Assembly (NCBI GenBank): GCA_963931055.1
Contig: OZ006987.1
Location: 1,798,001-1,862,000 of the forward strand
Origin: Coprenecus sp949297365
GTDB lineage: Bacteria; Bacteroidota; Bacteroidia; Bacteroidales; UBA932
DNA length: 64,000 bases
Direction of reading: 5' to 3'
Translations under genes and position numbers: made by a program
Notes under the pieces: generated by a model
Databases searched by the model: none
What the model was told of the DNA's origin: nothing
Seen by the model: the letters and a program-made list of their open reading frames with translations, nothing else
Shown here: piece by piece, positions 8,355 to 15,836 of the stretch
Numbering within the stretch: the first letter of the stretch is position 1
Layout of the letters: each line of letters opens with the position of its first letter

Positions 8355-9503
8355 CTAGATGGTGATGAGCTCGTACCGGCGGGTGCCGATGCCGATGCGC
8401 TCGGCGTGCTCGAGGCCGAACTGCCAGTTGGTGTCGGGGTGCAGGATGTGGAACTTGTCCTCGCCGCAGAGATGCTCGTGCGGACGGGTCTTCTCCAGCT
8501 TGCTGCCGGGCAGGGCGGGAGCGGCCATCACCATGTCGGCGCAGGCCTGGTCGAGGGCCACAGGGTCGAAGGAGGCGGCGATGCCGAGGTCGGGTACTAT
8601 GGCCGCGTCATTGTGGTTCCAGCAGTCGCACTCGGGCGATACATTGACGATCAGGTTGATATAGAAGCAGGGACGGCCGGTTACGATGGCCTTGGTGTAT
8701 TCGGCTATCTTGCCGTTGAGGGTCTCGGAGGTGTCCCAGTCCTTCAGCACGGCGGACTCGTACTGGCAGAGGGCGACGCACTGGCCGCAGCCCACGCACT
8801 TGGTGTAGTCGATGACGGCGGCTATGTGCTTGCCGGCGTGGTTCGTGCCCTCGACTGTCTCGAGATGTATCGCGTCATGGGCGCAGTGCTTCACGCAGAT
8901 ACCGCAGCAGCGGCAGTTCTCAACCTTGACTATGGGCTTTGACGAGGAGTGCAGCTCCAGCTTGCCGGCCACGCTGGCACAGCCCATGCCCATGTTCTTC
9001 AGTGCGCCTCCGAAGCCGGTCTGCTCGTGTCCCTTGAAATGCGAGAGAGCGATGAGCACGTCGGAGTCAGCGATGGCAGTGCCGATCTTGGCGGTCTTGC
9101 AGTAGGTGCCGCCCTCTATCGGAAGCTCGCGGCAGTCAGTGCCCTTGACACCGTCGGCGATGATAACGTCGCAGCCCGCGCTGAGGCGGTTGAATCCGTT
9201 GCGGCAGGCACTCTCCAGGTGGTCCACTGCGTTGGAACGGCCGCCGGAGTAGAGCGTGTTGGCGTCAGTAAGATAGGGCTTTCCGCCCAGGGAACGTACC
9301 AGGTCGGCCATGCCGGCGGCATAGTTGGGTCTCAGAAAGGCCAGGTTGCCCGGCTCTCCGAAGTGCATCTTGATGGCGACGAACTTGTCCTTGAAGTCGA
9401 TCTTCTCGATGCCGGCGGCCTTGGCTACGGCTTTCATTTTCTCCACCAGGGGAAGGCGGGTGGAGGTGTGCAGGTCAGTGAAATAAACTTTTGCTTTTTC
9501 CAT
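8355..9503 (-). CDS. DUF362 domain protein with two 4Fe-4S ferredoxin motifs
   Basis: 382 residues. The N-terminal 180 residues match DUF362 (FVAIKMHFGEPGNLAFLRP, GGRSNAVDHLESACRNGF, CDVIIADGVKG). Two 4Fe-4S clusters follow: CRCCGICVKHC and CVGCGQCVALC, at about residues 197-250. The DUF362 domain then resumes (NVSPECDCWNHNDAAIVPDLG). The cluster pair suggests electron transfer, but the reaction of the family is not established. It is the second gene of an operon, 18 nt after the antiporter stop, and ends in a clear terminator. Length and motifs are complete; nothing looks broken. Confidence 0.92.
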   Translation of the reverse strand: MEKAKVYFTDLHTSTRLPLVEKMKAVAKAAGIEKIDFKDKFVAIKMHFGEPGNLAFLRPNYAAGMADLVRSLGGKPYLTDANTLYSGGRSNAVDHLESACRNGFNRLSAGCDVIIADGVKGTDCRELPIEGGTYCKTAKIGTAIADSDVLIALSHFKGHEQTGFGGALKNMGMGCASVAGKLELHSSSKPIVKVENCRCCGICVKHCAHDAIHLETVEGTNHAGKHIAAVIDYTKCVGCGQCVALCQYESAVLKDWDTSETLNGKIAEYTKAIVTGRPCFYINLIVNVSPECDCWNHNDAAIVPDLGIAASFDPVALDQACADMVMAAPALPGSKLEKTRPHEHLCGEDKFHILHPDTNWQFGLEHAERIGIGTRRYELITI

Positions 9504-9521
9504 AATGTATGATGTGTATGT

Positions 9522-11171
9522 CTATTGTTTCGGAGCGGGATCGGTCTGCAGGGACTCGCGGCGGATCTTGTTGATGACCATCACGTCGTTCTTGTGTATG
9601 ACGGTGTTACCTCTGGGGATGATGGCCCGGTTGCCTCGCTTTATGAGCACTATCAGCTCGTTGCTGTCCGGCGAGTACTGGAAGACTTTCTTGCCTATCC
9701 ATTCGCTGCCCCGTTCTATCCGTCTCTCGGAGAGCTGCATGATGTTCTCGTCCTCGAAGTCGCGGGCACTCATGATGACCTTGTCACCGGGCAGTATCTT
9801 GGTCCTGCCGCTTGGGATTATGGCCTTGCCGTCGCGCAGGATGGCGGCCACGAGAGTGTCGTGCGGTATGGGCAGGTCCTTGATGACCTTGCCGTTCCAG
9901 GAGTCCTTCTCGGAGATGTCCATCTGTACGAAGCTCACGTCCATGTTGTCCGAGTAGTCGGTGAAGGTTTTGAGTATATCCTCCTCGCTGGAAGTCATCT
10001 TCAGGCTGCGGGCTACGGCCGGGATGAGCGAGCCCTGCAGGGATATGGACAGCAGGACTATCATCAGCACTATGTTGAACAGGTCGTGCTGATTGCCGGT
10101 GAGCTGCTGCGCTGCGGGCATGGCCATGATGGCGAATACGACCGAGGCCGCACCCCTGAGTCCTACGAAGGACACCAGCACCTGCTGCCGCCAGCGGCTC
10201 TTGAAGGGGGCCATGATGGCAAATACCGACAGGGGTCTGGCGACAATGGTCATGAACAGGGCTATGAGTATGGCCGGTACGGCGATCGACGGGAGCTGCG
10301 AGGGGAACGACAGCAGACCCAGCAGGAAGAAGATGATGATCTGCATCAGGTTGGTCAGGCCGTCGAAGAACGGTACCAGGGACTTCTTGCCTCGGATGTT
10401 GGCATTGCCCAGGACGATGCCGACGATATAGGCGCTCAGATAGCCGTTGCCGCCGACCAGGTTGGGTATGGCATAGGAAAATATGGCTACGGCCAGGATG
10501 AACAGGGTGTCGAATCCGGCTGTGGACGAGCGGAAATGCTTCATCAGCCATACGGTAGCCACGGCGATCACTGCACCTATGGCCGCTCCGTAGGCTATCT
10601 GGGCAAATATCATGTAGGCTATCCTGCCTCCGGATGTGGTGCCCTCGATTACGGCCATCATGATGACGGTCAGCATGTAGGAGCAGGGGTCGTTGCTTCC
10701 GCTCTCAATCTCCAGCAGGGATGCGGTGTTGTATTTGAGACCCAGCTTGCGGGAACGCAGTATGGAGAAGACCGAGGCCGCGTCGGTAGAGCTGAGTACC
10801 GCTCCGATAAGGAAACCGAAGGCCGCCGGCATTTTCAGTACGTAGTGGCAGAACAGTCCGGTAAGACCCGCCGTCATGGCCACTCCGAGGGTAGAGAGGA
10901 TGCCGGCCTTGACCACTACCGGCCGTGCCTCTTTCCACCGGGTACCGAAACCGCCGTAGAACATGATGAAGATCAGTGCCACGGAGCAGATGGTCTCAGT
11001 AACATCAAAATTGTCAAAGGCGATCTTGACCACTCCGTCCGAGCCGAAGGCCATGCCCAGCAGAATGAACGCCAGCAGCATCGGGATTCCGATCTTGTTG
11101 GAGACGTTGTTGAGTATCACGCACAGGACGATGACTATTGCGGCTACCAGCAGGAAGAGAGTTACGGCCAT
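9522..11171 (-). CDS. Potassium/proton antiporter, CPA1 family (NhaP2/CvrA-like)
   Basis: 549 residues from ATG 11171, chosen because hydrophobic sequence begins at once (MAVTLFLLVAAIVIVL) and the 40 residues before it are not membrane-like. About 12 helices are visible, with the antiporter core motifs FLIGAVLSSTDAASVFSILR and the glycine-rich VGGNGYLSAYIVGIVLG. The cytoplasmic C-terminal 150 residues carry a TrkA-C/RCK-C-like regulatory domain (LPIPHDTLVAAILRDGKAIIPSG) and a second related half (IVLIKRGNRAIIPRGNTVI). It exchanges K+ or Na+ for H+ across the inner membrane. It is cotranscribed with the DUF362 gene. A promoter box at 11210-11217 overlaps a hairpin. Confidence 0.93.
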   Translation of the reverse strand: MAVTLFLLVAAIVIVLCVILNNVSNKIGIPMLLAFILLGMAFGSDGVVKIAFDNFDVTETICSVALIFIMFYGGFGTRWKEARPVVVKAGILSTLGVAMTAGLTGLFCHYVLKMPAAFGFLIGAVLSSTDAASVFSILRSRKLGLKYNTASLLEIESGSNDPCSYMLTVIMMAVIEGTTSGGRIAYMIFAQIAYGAAIGAVIAVATVWLMKHFRSSTAGFDTLFILAVAIFSYAIPNLVGGNGYLSAYIVGIVLGNANIRGKKSLVPFFDGLTNLMQIIIFFLLGLLSFPSQLPSIAVPAILIALFMTIVARPLSVFAIMAPFKSRWRQQVLVSFVGLRGAASVVFAIMAMPAAQQLTGNQHDLFNIVLMIVLLSISLQGSLIPAVARSLKMTSSEEDILKTFTDYSDNMDVSFVQMDISEKDSWNGKVIKDLPIPHDTLVAAILRDGKAIIPSGRTKILPGDKVIMSARDFEDENIMQLSERRIERGSEWIGKKVFQYSPDSNELIVLIKRGNRAIIPRGNTVIHKNDVMVINKIRRESLQTDPAPKQ

Positions 11172-11183
11172 AGAAAAAATATT

Positions 11184-11217
11184 GCGGTTCAACACTGAGT
11201 ATCGAACCGCAAATTTA
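11184..11217 (-). promoter_or_regulatory. Antiporter promoter overlapping a terminator-like hairpin
   Basis: TAAATTTG box at 11210-11217 on the minus strand, directly followed by GCGGTTC/GAACCGC (11204-11210 with 11184-11190) and an AATATTTTTT tract. The hairpin probably ends the upstream gene (stop at 11236), but the mRNA from this promoter would begin within it. Confidence 0.5.
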
Positions 11218-11235
11218 CTAAATTTTTCCGAGTTG

Positions 11236-12729
11236 CTAATGCTTGTGGTACGTGGTGCCGATCTTCCTGGTGACTGATTCGGAAAGGGCAAACTCCCTCC
11301 CGCATTTGCGGCACCTCAGATAATTTTTGAAGGAGCGGGTCTTGTAGTGATCTGTCTTGATCTTCTCTCTGTCCACTTCTCTGTCGCCTATCTTTGTCAC
11401 TTTGGACGTAGTAGTGTCGGTATAGGATGTACCGGTGTGTCGGGAGTCTGTGATCACAAGTGCGTTCATGCGTCCGCAGGCATGGCACCTGTTGTACCTG
11501 ATGAAGCCTGTCATCTTTACGACGATGTAGCAGTTGGCGACAAACAGCACTATCAGGAACCAAAGCTTGCCCATGTCTCCTACGCTGTTGCCGCCTATGA
11601 AGGGGCCGAAAGCGACGAAAAGCACTTCCGTGGATACGAAGACCATGCACAAGGCCAGCAACTGGAAGAAGATGTTGGGTACCAGCGGGATGTACAGCAG
11701 GGGGTAGAGCAGCATCGGGACGAACAGCAGCAGGTCTATGACAGTGTAGATCAGCAGTCCCAGCAGGAGTACCAGGATGATGATTTTGAGGATTACAGAT
11801 ATAAAACGGGGCTTGATGTTGTCAATATTGATGCTCTTTGCTATGTCTTTCTGGGACTCGGCATAAGTCTTGGCCACGGGTTTGTGCCAACTTAGATCCC
11901 GTATCACCGGCAGACCCATAAGTGCTTCGGTAAAAGGCAGTATCCTGAGAGCAACGGTGTAAGGCTTTGTCTTTACGGTGCCTGTCTCCACGCTTTCCAG
12001 CACACCGTCGGCGAATACGGCCCTGACACCTACATATACGCTGTCGGCCTTATCGCTGAACACTGCGTACTCGTAATCGGCTATGAGTCTGCCTCCCTCA
12101 TTCTTTATGCTCTCAGCGTAAAGAGGGTGGCCCTCGATTTCATCCATAGGCTTGCCGGCCTGGAATGTATCCATGAATTTCGTAAAGGCGATGTGGTATG
12201 TGTTCCGATGCTTGTCCGGCAGTCCGAGGGCTCCGGCATTGAAGATGATCCGGCCCGGGTAATTGGTCTCTCCGACAGTCCCGTCATCTGTGCGGACCTT
12301 GTAGTGGAACTCATCCACCTTTTCCAGCAGCGTGACCTCTGTGCCTTTTTTGTACATGGTCTCGCCCAGTTTCTCGTCATCCAGGAGAAAATATCTGTCT
12401 CCAAGCAGAGATACGGGGACGGCGCCGCGGTTGCCGTGGATATCCTCCGCCCAAAGTTCATCCTCACCGATGGTAGCGTATATCTTGAGTGCCGAACCGG
12501 CAGGGATATGTGCGATGATGCGGTCGTCTCCGCCTATGACCCCGCGCATCTCGACAGCCTTGTCAGTGGTTATCTCTGAGGCCGGCGAAAGTTTCTTGTC
12601 GCCCTTGGGGACAAATACAAAGAAAGCGAGAACCGCGACAACCACTATGGTAAGGTATCCAAGCGGCTTGAATTCCAAGTCATACGGTTCTTCAATCAAA
12701 AAATCCAGATTCTGTTTCAGGAAGCTCAT
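11236..12729 (-). CDS. Membrane protein with SH3-like region and C-terminal zinc-ribbon
   Basis: 497 residues, not recognised as a named family. Order of parts: a short N-terminus; one helix (about 24-41, YLTIVVVAVLAFFVFV); an extracytoplasmic region of about 240 residues with two SH3-like stretches (AHIPAGSALKIYATIGEDEL and MYKKGTEVTLLEKVDEFHY); then four or five helices between about 300 and 410. The C-terminus has CxxC pairs at C415/C418 and C473/C476, a likely zinc ribbon, separated by a Thr/Lys-rich loop. SH3-like domains often bind cell wall or proteins; a sensor role is possible but unproven. The promoter box is at 12758-12765. The neighbour downstream is the antiporter, separated by a hairpin. 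Confidence 0.8.
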   Translation of the reverse strand: MSFLKQNLDFLIEEPYDLEFKPLGYLTIVVVAVLAFFVFVPKGDKKLSPASEITTDKAVEMRGVIGGDDRIIAHIPAGSALKIYATIGEDELWAEDIHGNRGAVPVSLLGDRYFLLDDEKLGETMYKKGTEVTLLEKVDEFHYKVRTDDGTVGETNYPGRIIFNAGALGLPDKHRNTYHIAFTKFMDTFQAGKPMDEIEGHPLYAESIKNEGGRLIADYEYAVFSDKADSVYVGVRAVFADGVLESVETGTVKTKPYTVALRILPFTEALMGLPVIRDLSWHKPVAKTYAESQKDIAKSINIDNIKPRFISVILKIIILVLLLGLLIYTVIDLLLFVPMLLYPLLYIPLVPNIFFQLLALCMVFVSTEVLFVAFGPFIGGNSVGDMGKLWFLIVLFVANCYIVVKMTGFIRYNRCHACGRMNALVITDSRHTGTSYTDTTTSKVTKIGDREVDREKIKTDHYKTRSFKNYLRCRKCGREFALSESVTRKIGTTYHKH

Positions 12730-12757
12730 GATGATGTAGTTTAAGTGGTTAATCCCT

Positions 12758-12765
12758 CAAATATA
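12758..12765 (-). promoter_or_regulatory. TAnnTTTG box of the SH3/membrane protein gene
   Basis: TATATTTG on the minus strand, 29 nt before the ATG at 12729. Confidence 0.5.
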
Positions 12766-12849
12766 GCAATAATTTATGAAAAACCAAATCCCTGCCGGGC
12801 AGTTGTCTCTGTGCAGGAGTGTAGTTTGCTGCCCTCCTCAATCTAAAGA

Positions 12850-12985
12850 ACCAGTCCAGCCAGGTTACAGATATTACGCAATTTCAGCAGTGACAGGCTC
12901 GTGGAGTTCTTTCAGACCAATCAGCCAGACTACGGCTATTACTTTACGTGGTTCAAGACAGGGGAAAATCCGTTATCGTCAAGGT
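12850..12985 (+). pseudogene. Decayed coding remnant
   Basis: One plus-strand frame reads RLVEFFQTNQPDYGYYFTWF within a longer stretch of protein-like composition, but it is closed upstream by a stop (TAA near 12845) and downstream passes into the repeat at 12985. It has no start or promoter. I do not recognise the family. A shortened, more degraded counterpart of the flanking sequence occurs before repeat copy B near 15735-15836, so this remnant may belong to the repeat family. Confidence 0.35.
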
Positions 12986-13437
12986 ATTCCCGACTTTCAT
13001 CCAAGTCCGTGGCCATATTTACGAGACCTATCCTCTGTGCTGTGGAAGCAACTCGTTGTTTCCCAAGTATATGCTAAAAATGAACTGAGGATAGGTGTGT
13101 CGGATTCCGGACATTTTGACGGTTTTCGGGTACCCCTATCCTCCGCACCATTTTGCATTTGCTTAGTTATCAAGAACTTCCAGAAAGCGACAGAGGACAG
13201 GTCTCCGGCAGACACTGGAACGCAGGAGGCAGGCGGTCGAAAAGACCAGGCCCCTCTACCTTGAATATCATCGTCGTTACTCCGTAACTCTGTGATATTC
13301 AAGGCAGATTCTTCCCTCTTGTGCCGAGGGCGGCAAGTCTTTTATCCCCGCCTGCCTCCCCGCCACACCCGTCATCTACGACACATTTCACCGGTGTATT
13401 TACGGAATGTACAAGCATATATTCTTGGAGCATCGTG
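12985..13437 (+). repeat. Dispersed palindromic repeat, copy A (with nested core)
   Basis: Aligns by eye with 15837-16176 (copy B) and, reverse-complemented, with 26824-26960 (copy C). Shared blocks include TCCAAGTCC.TGGCCATAT, GGACATTTTGACGGTTTTC, CCCCTATCCTCCGCAC, AGTTATCA, GGCAGACACTGGA, and CACCGGTG.ATTTACGGAA. Copy A carries an extra core (13225-13359) absent from B. The core is bounded by a perfect 12-bp inverted repeat GGAGGCAGGCGG/CCGCCTGCCTCC. Inside lie AAAAGAC/GTCTTTT, then CCTTGAATATCA/TGATATTCAAGG (13259-13270, 13293-13304), then GTTAC/GTAAC. No intact reading frame was found. Confidence 0.8.
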
Positions 13438-13464
13438 TTTATCCTCAGTGACTTATCAATACAA

Positions 13465-13506
13465 CGAATGGATTTCGTCGCTCTGTGAAGTGTTGAAATC
13501 CATTCG
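13465..13506. repeat. 12-bp perfect inverted repeat
   Basis: CGAATGGATTTC (13465-13476) and GAAATCCATTCG (13495-13506) with an 18-nt loop. It is not followed by a T-tract and lies far from any gene, so a terminator is unlikely. It may mark an element boundary. Confidence 0.6.
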
Positions 13507-13692
13507 CTCAAATAGTTATGTGTTGATTGTCAGATGATTACAATAAATAAGGATGCGCGTGCATGCGGTTGGGGCCCTGAGTGGGGTGTGCCAAACAAAA
13601 AGATTGTACCCACAGGCAAGGGTCATGAAAGCGCGGTGCCTGTCGTAAGCTCGTAGAGCCAGATGAGGGTCTGAGACCATTCGCCTGGTGAT
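13507..13692. other. Unassigned intergenic stretch
   Basis: No gene, promoter or repeat partner found here. It holds a GC-rich segment (about 13550-13690) that differs from the surrounding AT-rich spacer. Short frames exist on both strands but none has a recognisable motif. It could be a fragment of a transposon or of a structured RNA. Confidence 0.3.
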
Positions 13693-13869
13693 CACTATAC
13701 ATTTTAGTTGAACTGCATACATTTGATTATAAGTGTTTTATCTGTCTGCCGATATGTTAAGTGGAGCGGATTCCAGCCGAAATTGGCGTTTTTGCCGTCA
13801 CTTAACATTTTCTACAAAATGTAGTACGCGATTAATCAAGGAATTCCAATGTGACTAAAATGTATAGTG
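13693..13869. mobile_element. MITE-like element 1 (177 bp)
   Basis: Bounded by a perfect 16-bp inverted repeat, CACTATACATTTTAGT at 13693-13708 and its complement at 13854-13869. Just inside the left end the sequence TGCATACATTT repeats the terminal motif. The centre has a nested inverted repeat TGTTAAGTG/CACTTAACA. It has no coding capacity. The ends share CACTATACATTTT with element 2 at 15442-15622. Multiple terminal repeats of this style are known in IS21-type elements, but family assignment is inference. Confidence 0.7.
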
Positions 13870-13989
13870 GCGATAGGGGAGGGATGTAATCTGTATAATT
13901 GGCGGGTATGAACGTGATGGTCTTCCGCAGAGCCGGCAATGTGGCAGAATGTGATTTCTAAGCAGGCACGGTGGGTGAGTAGTAGAATC
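13870..13989. other. Spacer after MITE-like element 1
   Basis: AT/GC-mixed spacer without a gene; nothing recognisable before the rplI terminator. Confidence 0.3.
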
Positions 13990-14022
13990 AAAAAAGTGCG
14001 CCAAGGGATATTGACGCACTTT
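13990..14022 (-). terminator. Terminator of the rpsF-rpsR-rplI operon
   Basis: AAAGTGCG/CGCACTTT stem (13993-14000 with 14015-14022), 14-nt loop and a T-run on the minus strand, 26 nt after the rplI stop. Confidence 0.85.
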
Positions 14023-14047
14023 CTTCTGTATGTGTGTTCCGGCCGGA

Positions 14048-14554
14048 TTATTCGGCGGCGGATGTCTCTGCTGCGGGAGCCTCGGTCTCCTCTGCGGTCT
14101 CGGTGCCGTCTCCGACAACCTCTACCTTGAAGTCGGCCTTGATGTCCTTGTAGAACTTCACGCTGGCATCGTATGTGCCGGCTTCCTTGATGTTGTCCAT
14201 ACCGGCGATGGTGACATTGCGGCGGTCAACCTCCACTCCGAGAGCGGCGATGGCCTCGGCGATCTGGATGTTGCCGACAGAGCCGAAGATCTTGCCCTTC
14301 GAGCTCATCTTGGCTGCTACCTTGACGGTGATGCCGTTGATCTTGGCTGCGAGAGCACTTGCCTCCTCGCGGATCTTGGCCTCCTTGTGGGCTCTCTGGC
14401 GGATGTTCTCGGCGAGCACCTTCTTGGCGGACTCGGTGGCGAGAGTAGCCATGCCCTGAGGAATGAGGTAGTTGACAGCGTAGCCGTTTCTTACCTTTAC
14501 GATATCGTCTTTATGCCCGAGATTGGGCACGTCCTGTTTCAGAATGATTTCCAT
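14048..14554 (-). CDS. rplI: 50S ribosomal protein bL9
   Basis: 168 residues, start MEIILKQDVPNLGHKDDIVKV, the bL9 N-terminal RNA-binding domain with the conserved NYLIPQGMA motif around residue 30. A long Lys/Glu/Ala connecting helix and the C-terminal domain (KIFGSVGNIQIAEAI, KFYKDIKADFKVEVV) follow. An acidic tail of about 20 residues rich in Glu, Thr and Ala extends the usual 148-150 residues; such tails occur in Bacteroidota. It binds 23S rRNA domain V near the L1 stalk. Third gene of rpsF-rpsR-rplI, 12 nt after rpsR, ended by the terminator at 13990-14022. Confidence 0.98.
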   Translation of the reverse strand: MEIILKQDVPNLGHKDDIVKVRNGYAVNYLIPQGMATLATESAKKVLAENIRQRAHKEAKIREEASALAAKINGITVKVAAKMSSKGKIFGSVGNIQIAEAIAALGVEVDRRNVTIAGMDNIKEAGTYDASVKFYKDIKADFKVEVVGDGTETAEETEAPAAETSAAE

Positions 14555-14566
14555 ACACTGTCCTCC

Positions 14567-14833
14567 TTATTTCAATAAGTCTGTTACGTAAGGGAGCAGG
14601 GCGAGATGCCTTGCGCGTTTAACTGCCTGAGCGACCTTGCGCTGGAACTTCAGGGAAGTACCGGTGAGACGGCGGGGCAGGATCTTGCCCTGCTCGTTGA
14701 GGAACCTCTTGAGGAACTCAGCGTCCTTGTAGTCCACATATTTGATGTGTGCCTTCTTGAAGCGGCAGTATTTTTTCTTCTTCACCTCTACTGTAGGAGG
14801 GTTGAGATATCTGATTTCGTTGTTTACGGCCAT
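14567..14833 (-). CDS. rpsR: 30S ribosomal protein bS18
   Basis: 88 residues, slightly longer than the common 75-80. The core is diagnostic: KKKYCRFKKAHIKYVDYKD followed by LKRFLNEQGKILPRRLTGTS and KVAQAVKRARHLALLPYV. Only one Cys (CRFKK) is present, so this looks like a zinc-free version. bS18 pairs with bS6 on the 16S platform near helix 23. It lies 3 nt after the rpsF stop and before rplI, the usual operon order. Confidence 0.98.
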   Translation of the reverse strand: MAVNNEIRYLNPPTVEVKKKKYCRFKKAHIKYVDYKDAEFLKRFLNEQGKILPRRLTGTSLKFQRKVAQAVKRARHLALLPYVTDLLK

Positions 14834-14836
14834 GGT

Positions 14837-15196
14837 TTATTCCTCCTTTGCTGTGTTAGCTGATTCTTTTCTATTGGCGCGTCTGCGCTCAGAGTAAGCG
14901 ATAGAGTCCTTGTCCATCACGAATGTGAGGAAACGGATGATGCGCTCGTCACGTCTGTACTGTGTCTCGAGCTTGTCGATGAACTGTGAGTCAGCCCTGA
15001 ACTCAAACAGGTGGTAGAACCCTGTTGTCTTCTTCTGGATGGGGTAGGCCAGTTTCCTGAGGCCCCAGTCCTCATCGTTCACAATCTCGCCACCCTCGGA
15101 GGTGATGAAACTGCGATACTTTTCTACCGCTTCCTTTATCTGTTCCTCAGATAAAACGGGAGTTGCAATGAAAACGGTTTCGTACTGTTTTAACAT
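14837..15196 (-). CDS. rpsF: 30S ribosomal protein bS6
   Basis: 119 codons including the stop, from ATG 15196, chosen because MLKQYETVFIATPVLSEEQ is the conserved start; further upstream extension would run through the leader hairpin. bS6 features: EKYRSFITSEGGEIVNDEDWG, KLAYPIQKKTTGFYHLFEF, and the C-terminal RRDERIIRFLTFVMDKDS. It binds bS18 and the 16S rRNA central domain. First gene of the operon, with a promoter box at 15254-15261 and a 5' leader hairpin (15226-15252) that may matter for control. Confidence 0.98.
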   Translation of the reverse strand: MLKQYETVFIATPVLSEEQIKEAVEKYRSFITSEGGEIVNDEDWGLRKLAYPIQKKTTGFYHLFEFRADSQFIDKLETQYRRDERIIRFLTFVMDKDSIAYSERRRANRKESANTAKEE

Positions 15197-15225
15197 CTTG
15201 ATTGTTATTAAATTAGTAATTAAAA

Positions 15226-15252
15226 AGCCCTTTCCTTCCACGGGAAAGGGCT
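15226..15252 (-). promoter_or_regulatory. rpsF 5' leader hairpin (attenuator or bS6:bS18 target candidate)
   Basis: Perfect 10-bp stem AGCCCTTTCC/GGAAAGGGCT with a loop containing CCGTGG on the minus strand, followed by a short U-run. It begins about 2 nt after the promoter box, so the transcript starts in or just before it. An apical CCG is the feature of known bS6:bS18 leader motifs; the resemblance is only suggestive. Confidence 0.5.
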
Positions 15253-15253
15253 G

Positions 15254-15261
15254 CAAATATA
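15254..15261 (-). promoter_or_regulatory. rpsF operon promoter (-7 box)
   Basis: TATATTTG on the minus strand. A TTTTTTG run lies about 19 nt upstream as the -33 element. 58 nt before the rpsF ATG. Confidence 0.7.
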
Positions 15262-15418
15262 CACATAATCGGCAAAAAAACAAAAACTGTTTAGTTTATC
15301 GGGCCGCTGTAAGTAATTATCCGCAAAGATTCTCCCTGACAGCCTTCATACTGCTGAATCCGGACTGAGCAGGAGATGCCGACGCGCGGCTCTACCCCGT
15401 CCGCTGTCATGCGACTCG

Positions 15419-15441
15419 CCGCTATACATTCTCGTCAACTC
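15419..15441. repeat. Solo terminal repeat, degenerate
   Basis: GCCGCTATACATTCTCGTCAA resembles the end of MITE-like element 2 (GCCACTATACATTTTCGTTA) and sits directly against it in the same orientation, as a leftover or duplicated end. Confidence 0.5.
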
Positions 15442-15622
15442 GCCACTATACATTTTCGTTATATTGCATTTTGCTGATTAACAAGATGTTCTGCTTCTGC
15501 AAGAATGTTAGATGCTCCGATTTTCCTCAAAATACGGCATTTTGGGATGCTCCTTACATTTTGTGATTTTGTCAACATCAGGATTTACAGGTATTTCTGA
15601 CTTAACGAAAATGTATAGTGGC
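15442..15622. mobile_element. MITE-like element 2 (181 bp)
   Basis: Perfect 20-bp terminal inverted repeat GCCACTATACATTTTCGTTA (15442-15461) and complement (15603-15622). Inside the left end TTGCATTTTGCTG repeats the terminal motif. No coding capacity. Its length and ends match element 1 at 13693-13869, while the interiors differ, so the two were probably mobilised by the same transposase. Confidence 0.75.
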
Positions 15623-15836
15623 ATTTAGAACTGTGTCGTGATACGTCAACTGTGTCGTGGTACGTCGCGGGACTTTTACTCCGCACCGTGAGTGCCCGGC
15701 TTTAAGGATTGTGTCTGGCAGGCAGGTGCAGTTATTACCGGGCAGACGCAGAGAAGGTTATGCTGCCGTCTCCGATTTCAGAGGGCGACCCTCCTTTGCC
15801 AGGCCCCAGGCTCAAGGCAGGGGAAGAGCCGCCGGG

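Noticed and set aside
9525..11198. 557-residue plus-strand frame opposite the antiporter
   Set aside because: Rich in Gly/His/Gln/Asp/Tyr with no membrane or family pattern; shadow of the antiporter.
13516..13722. 68-residue minus-strand frame
   Set aside because: No start context, no recognised motif, and it crosses the end of the MITE-like element.
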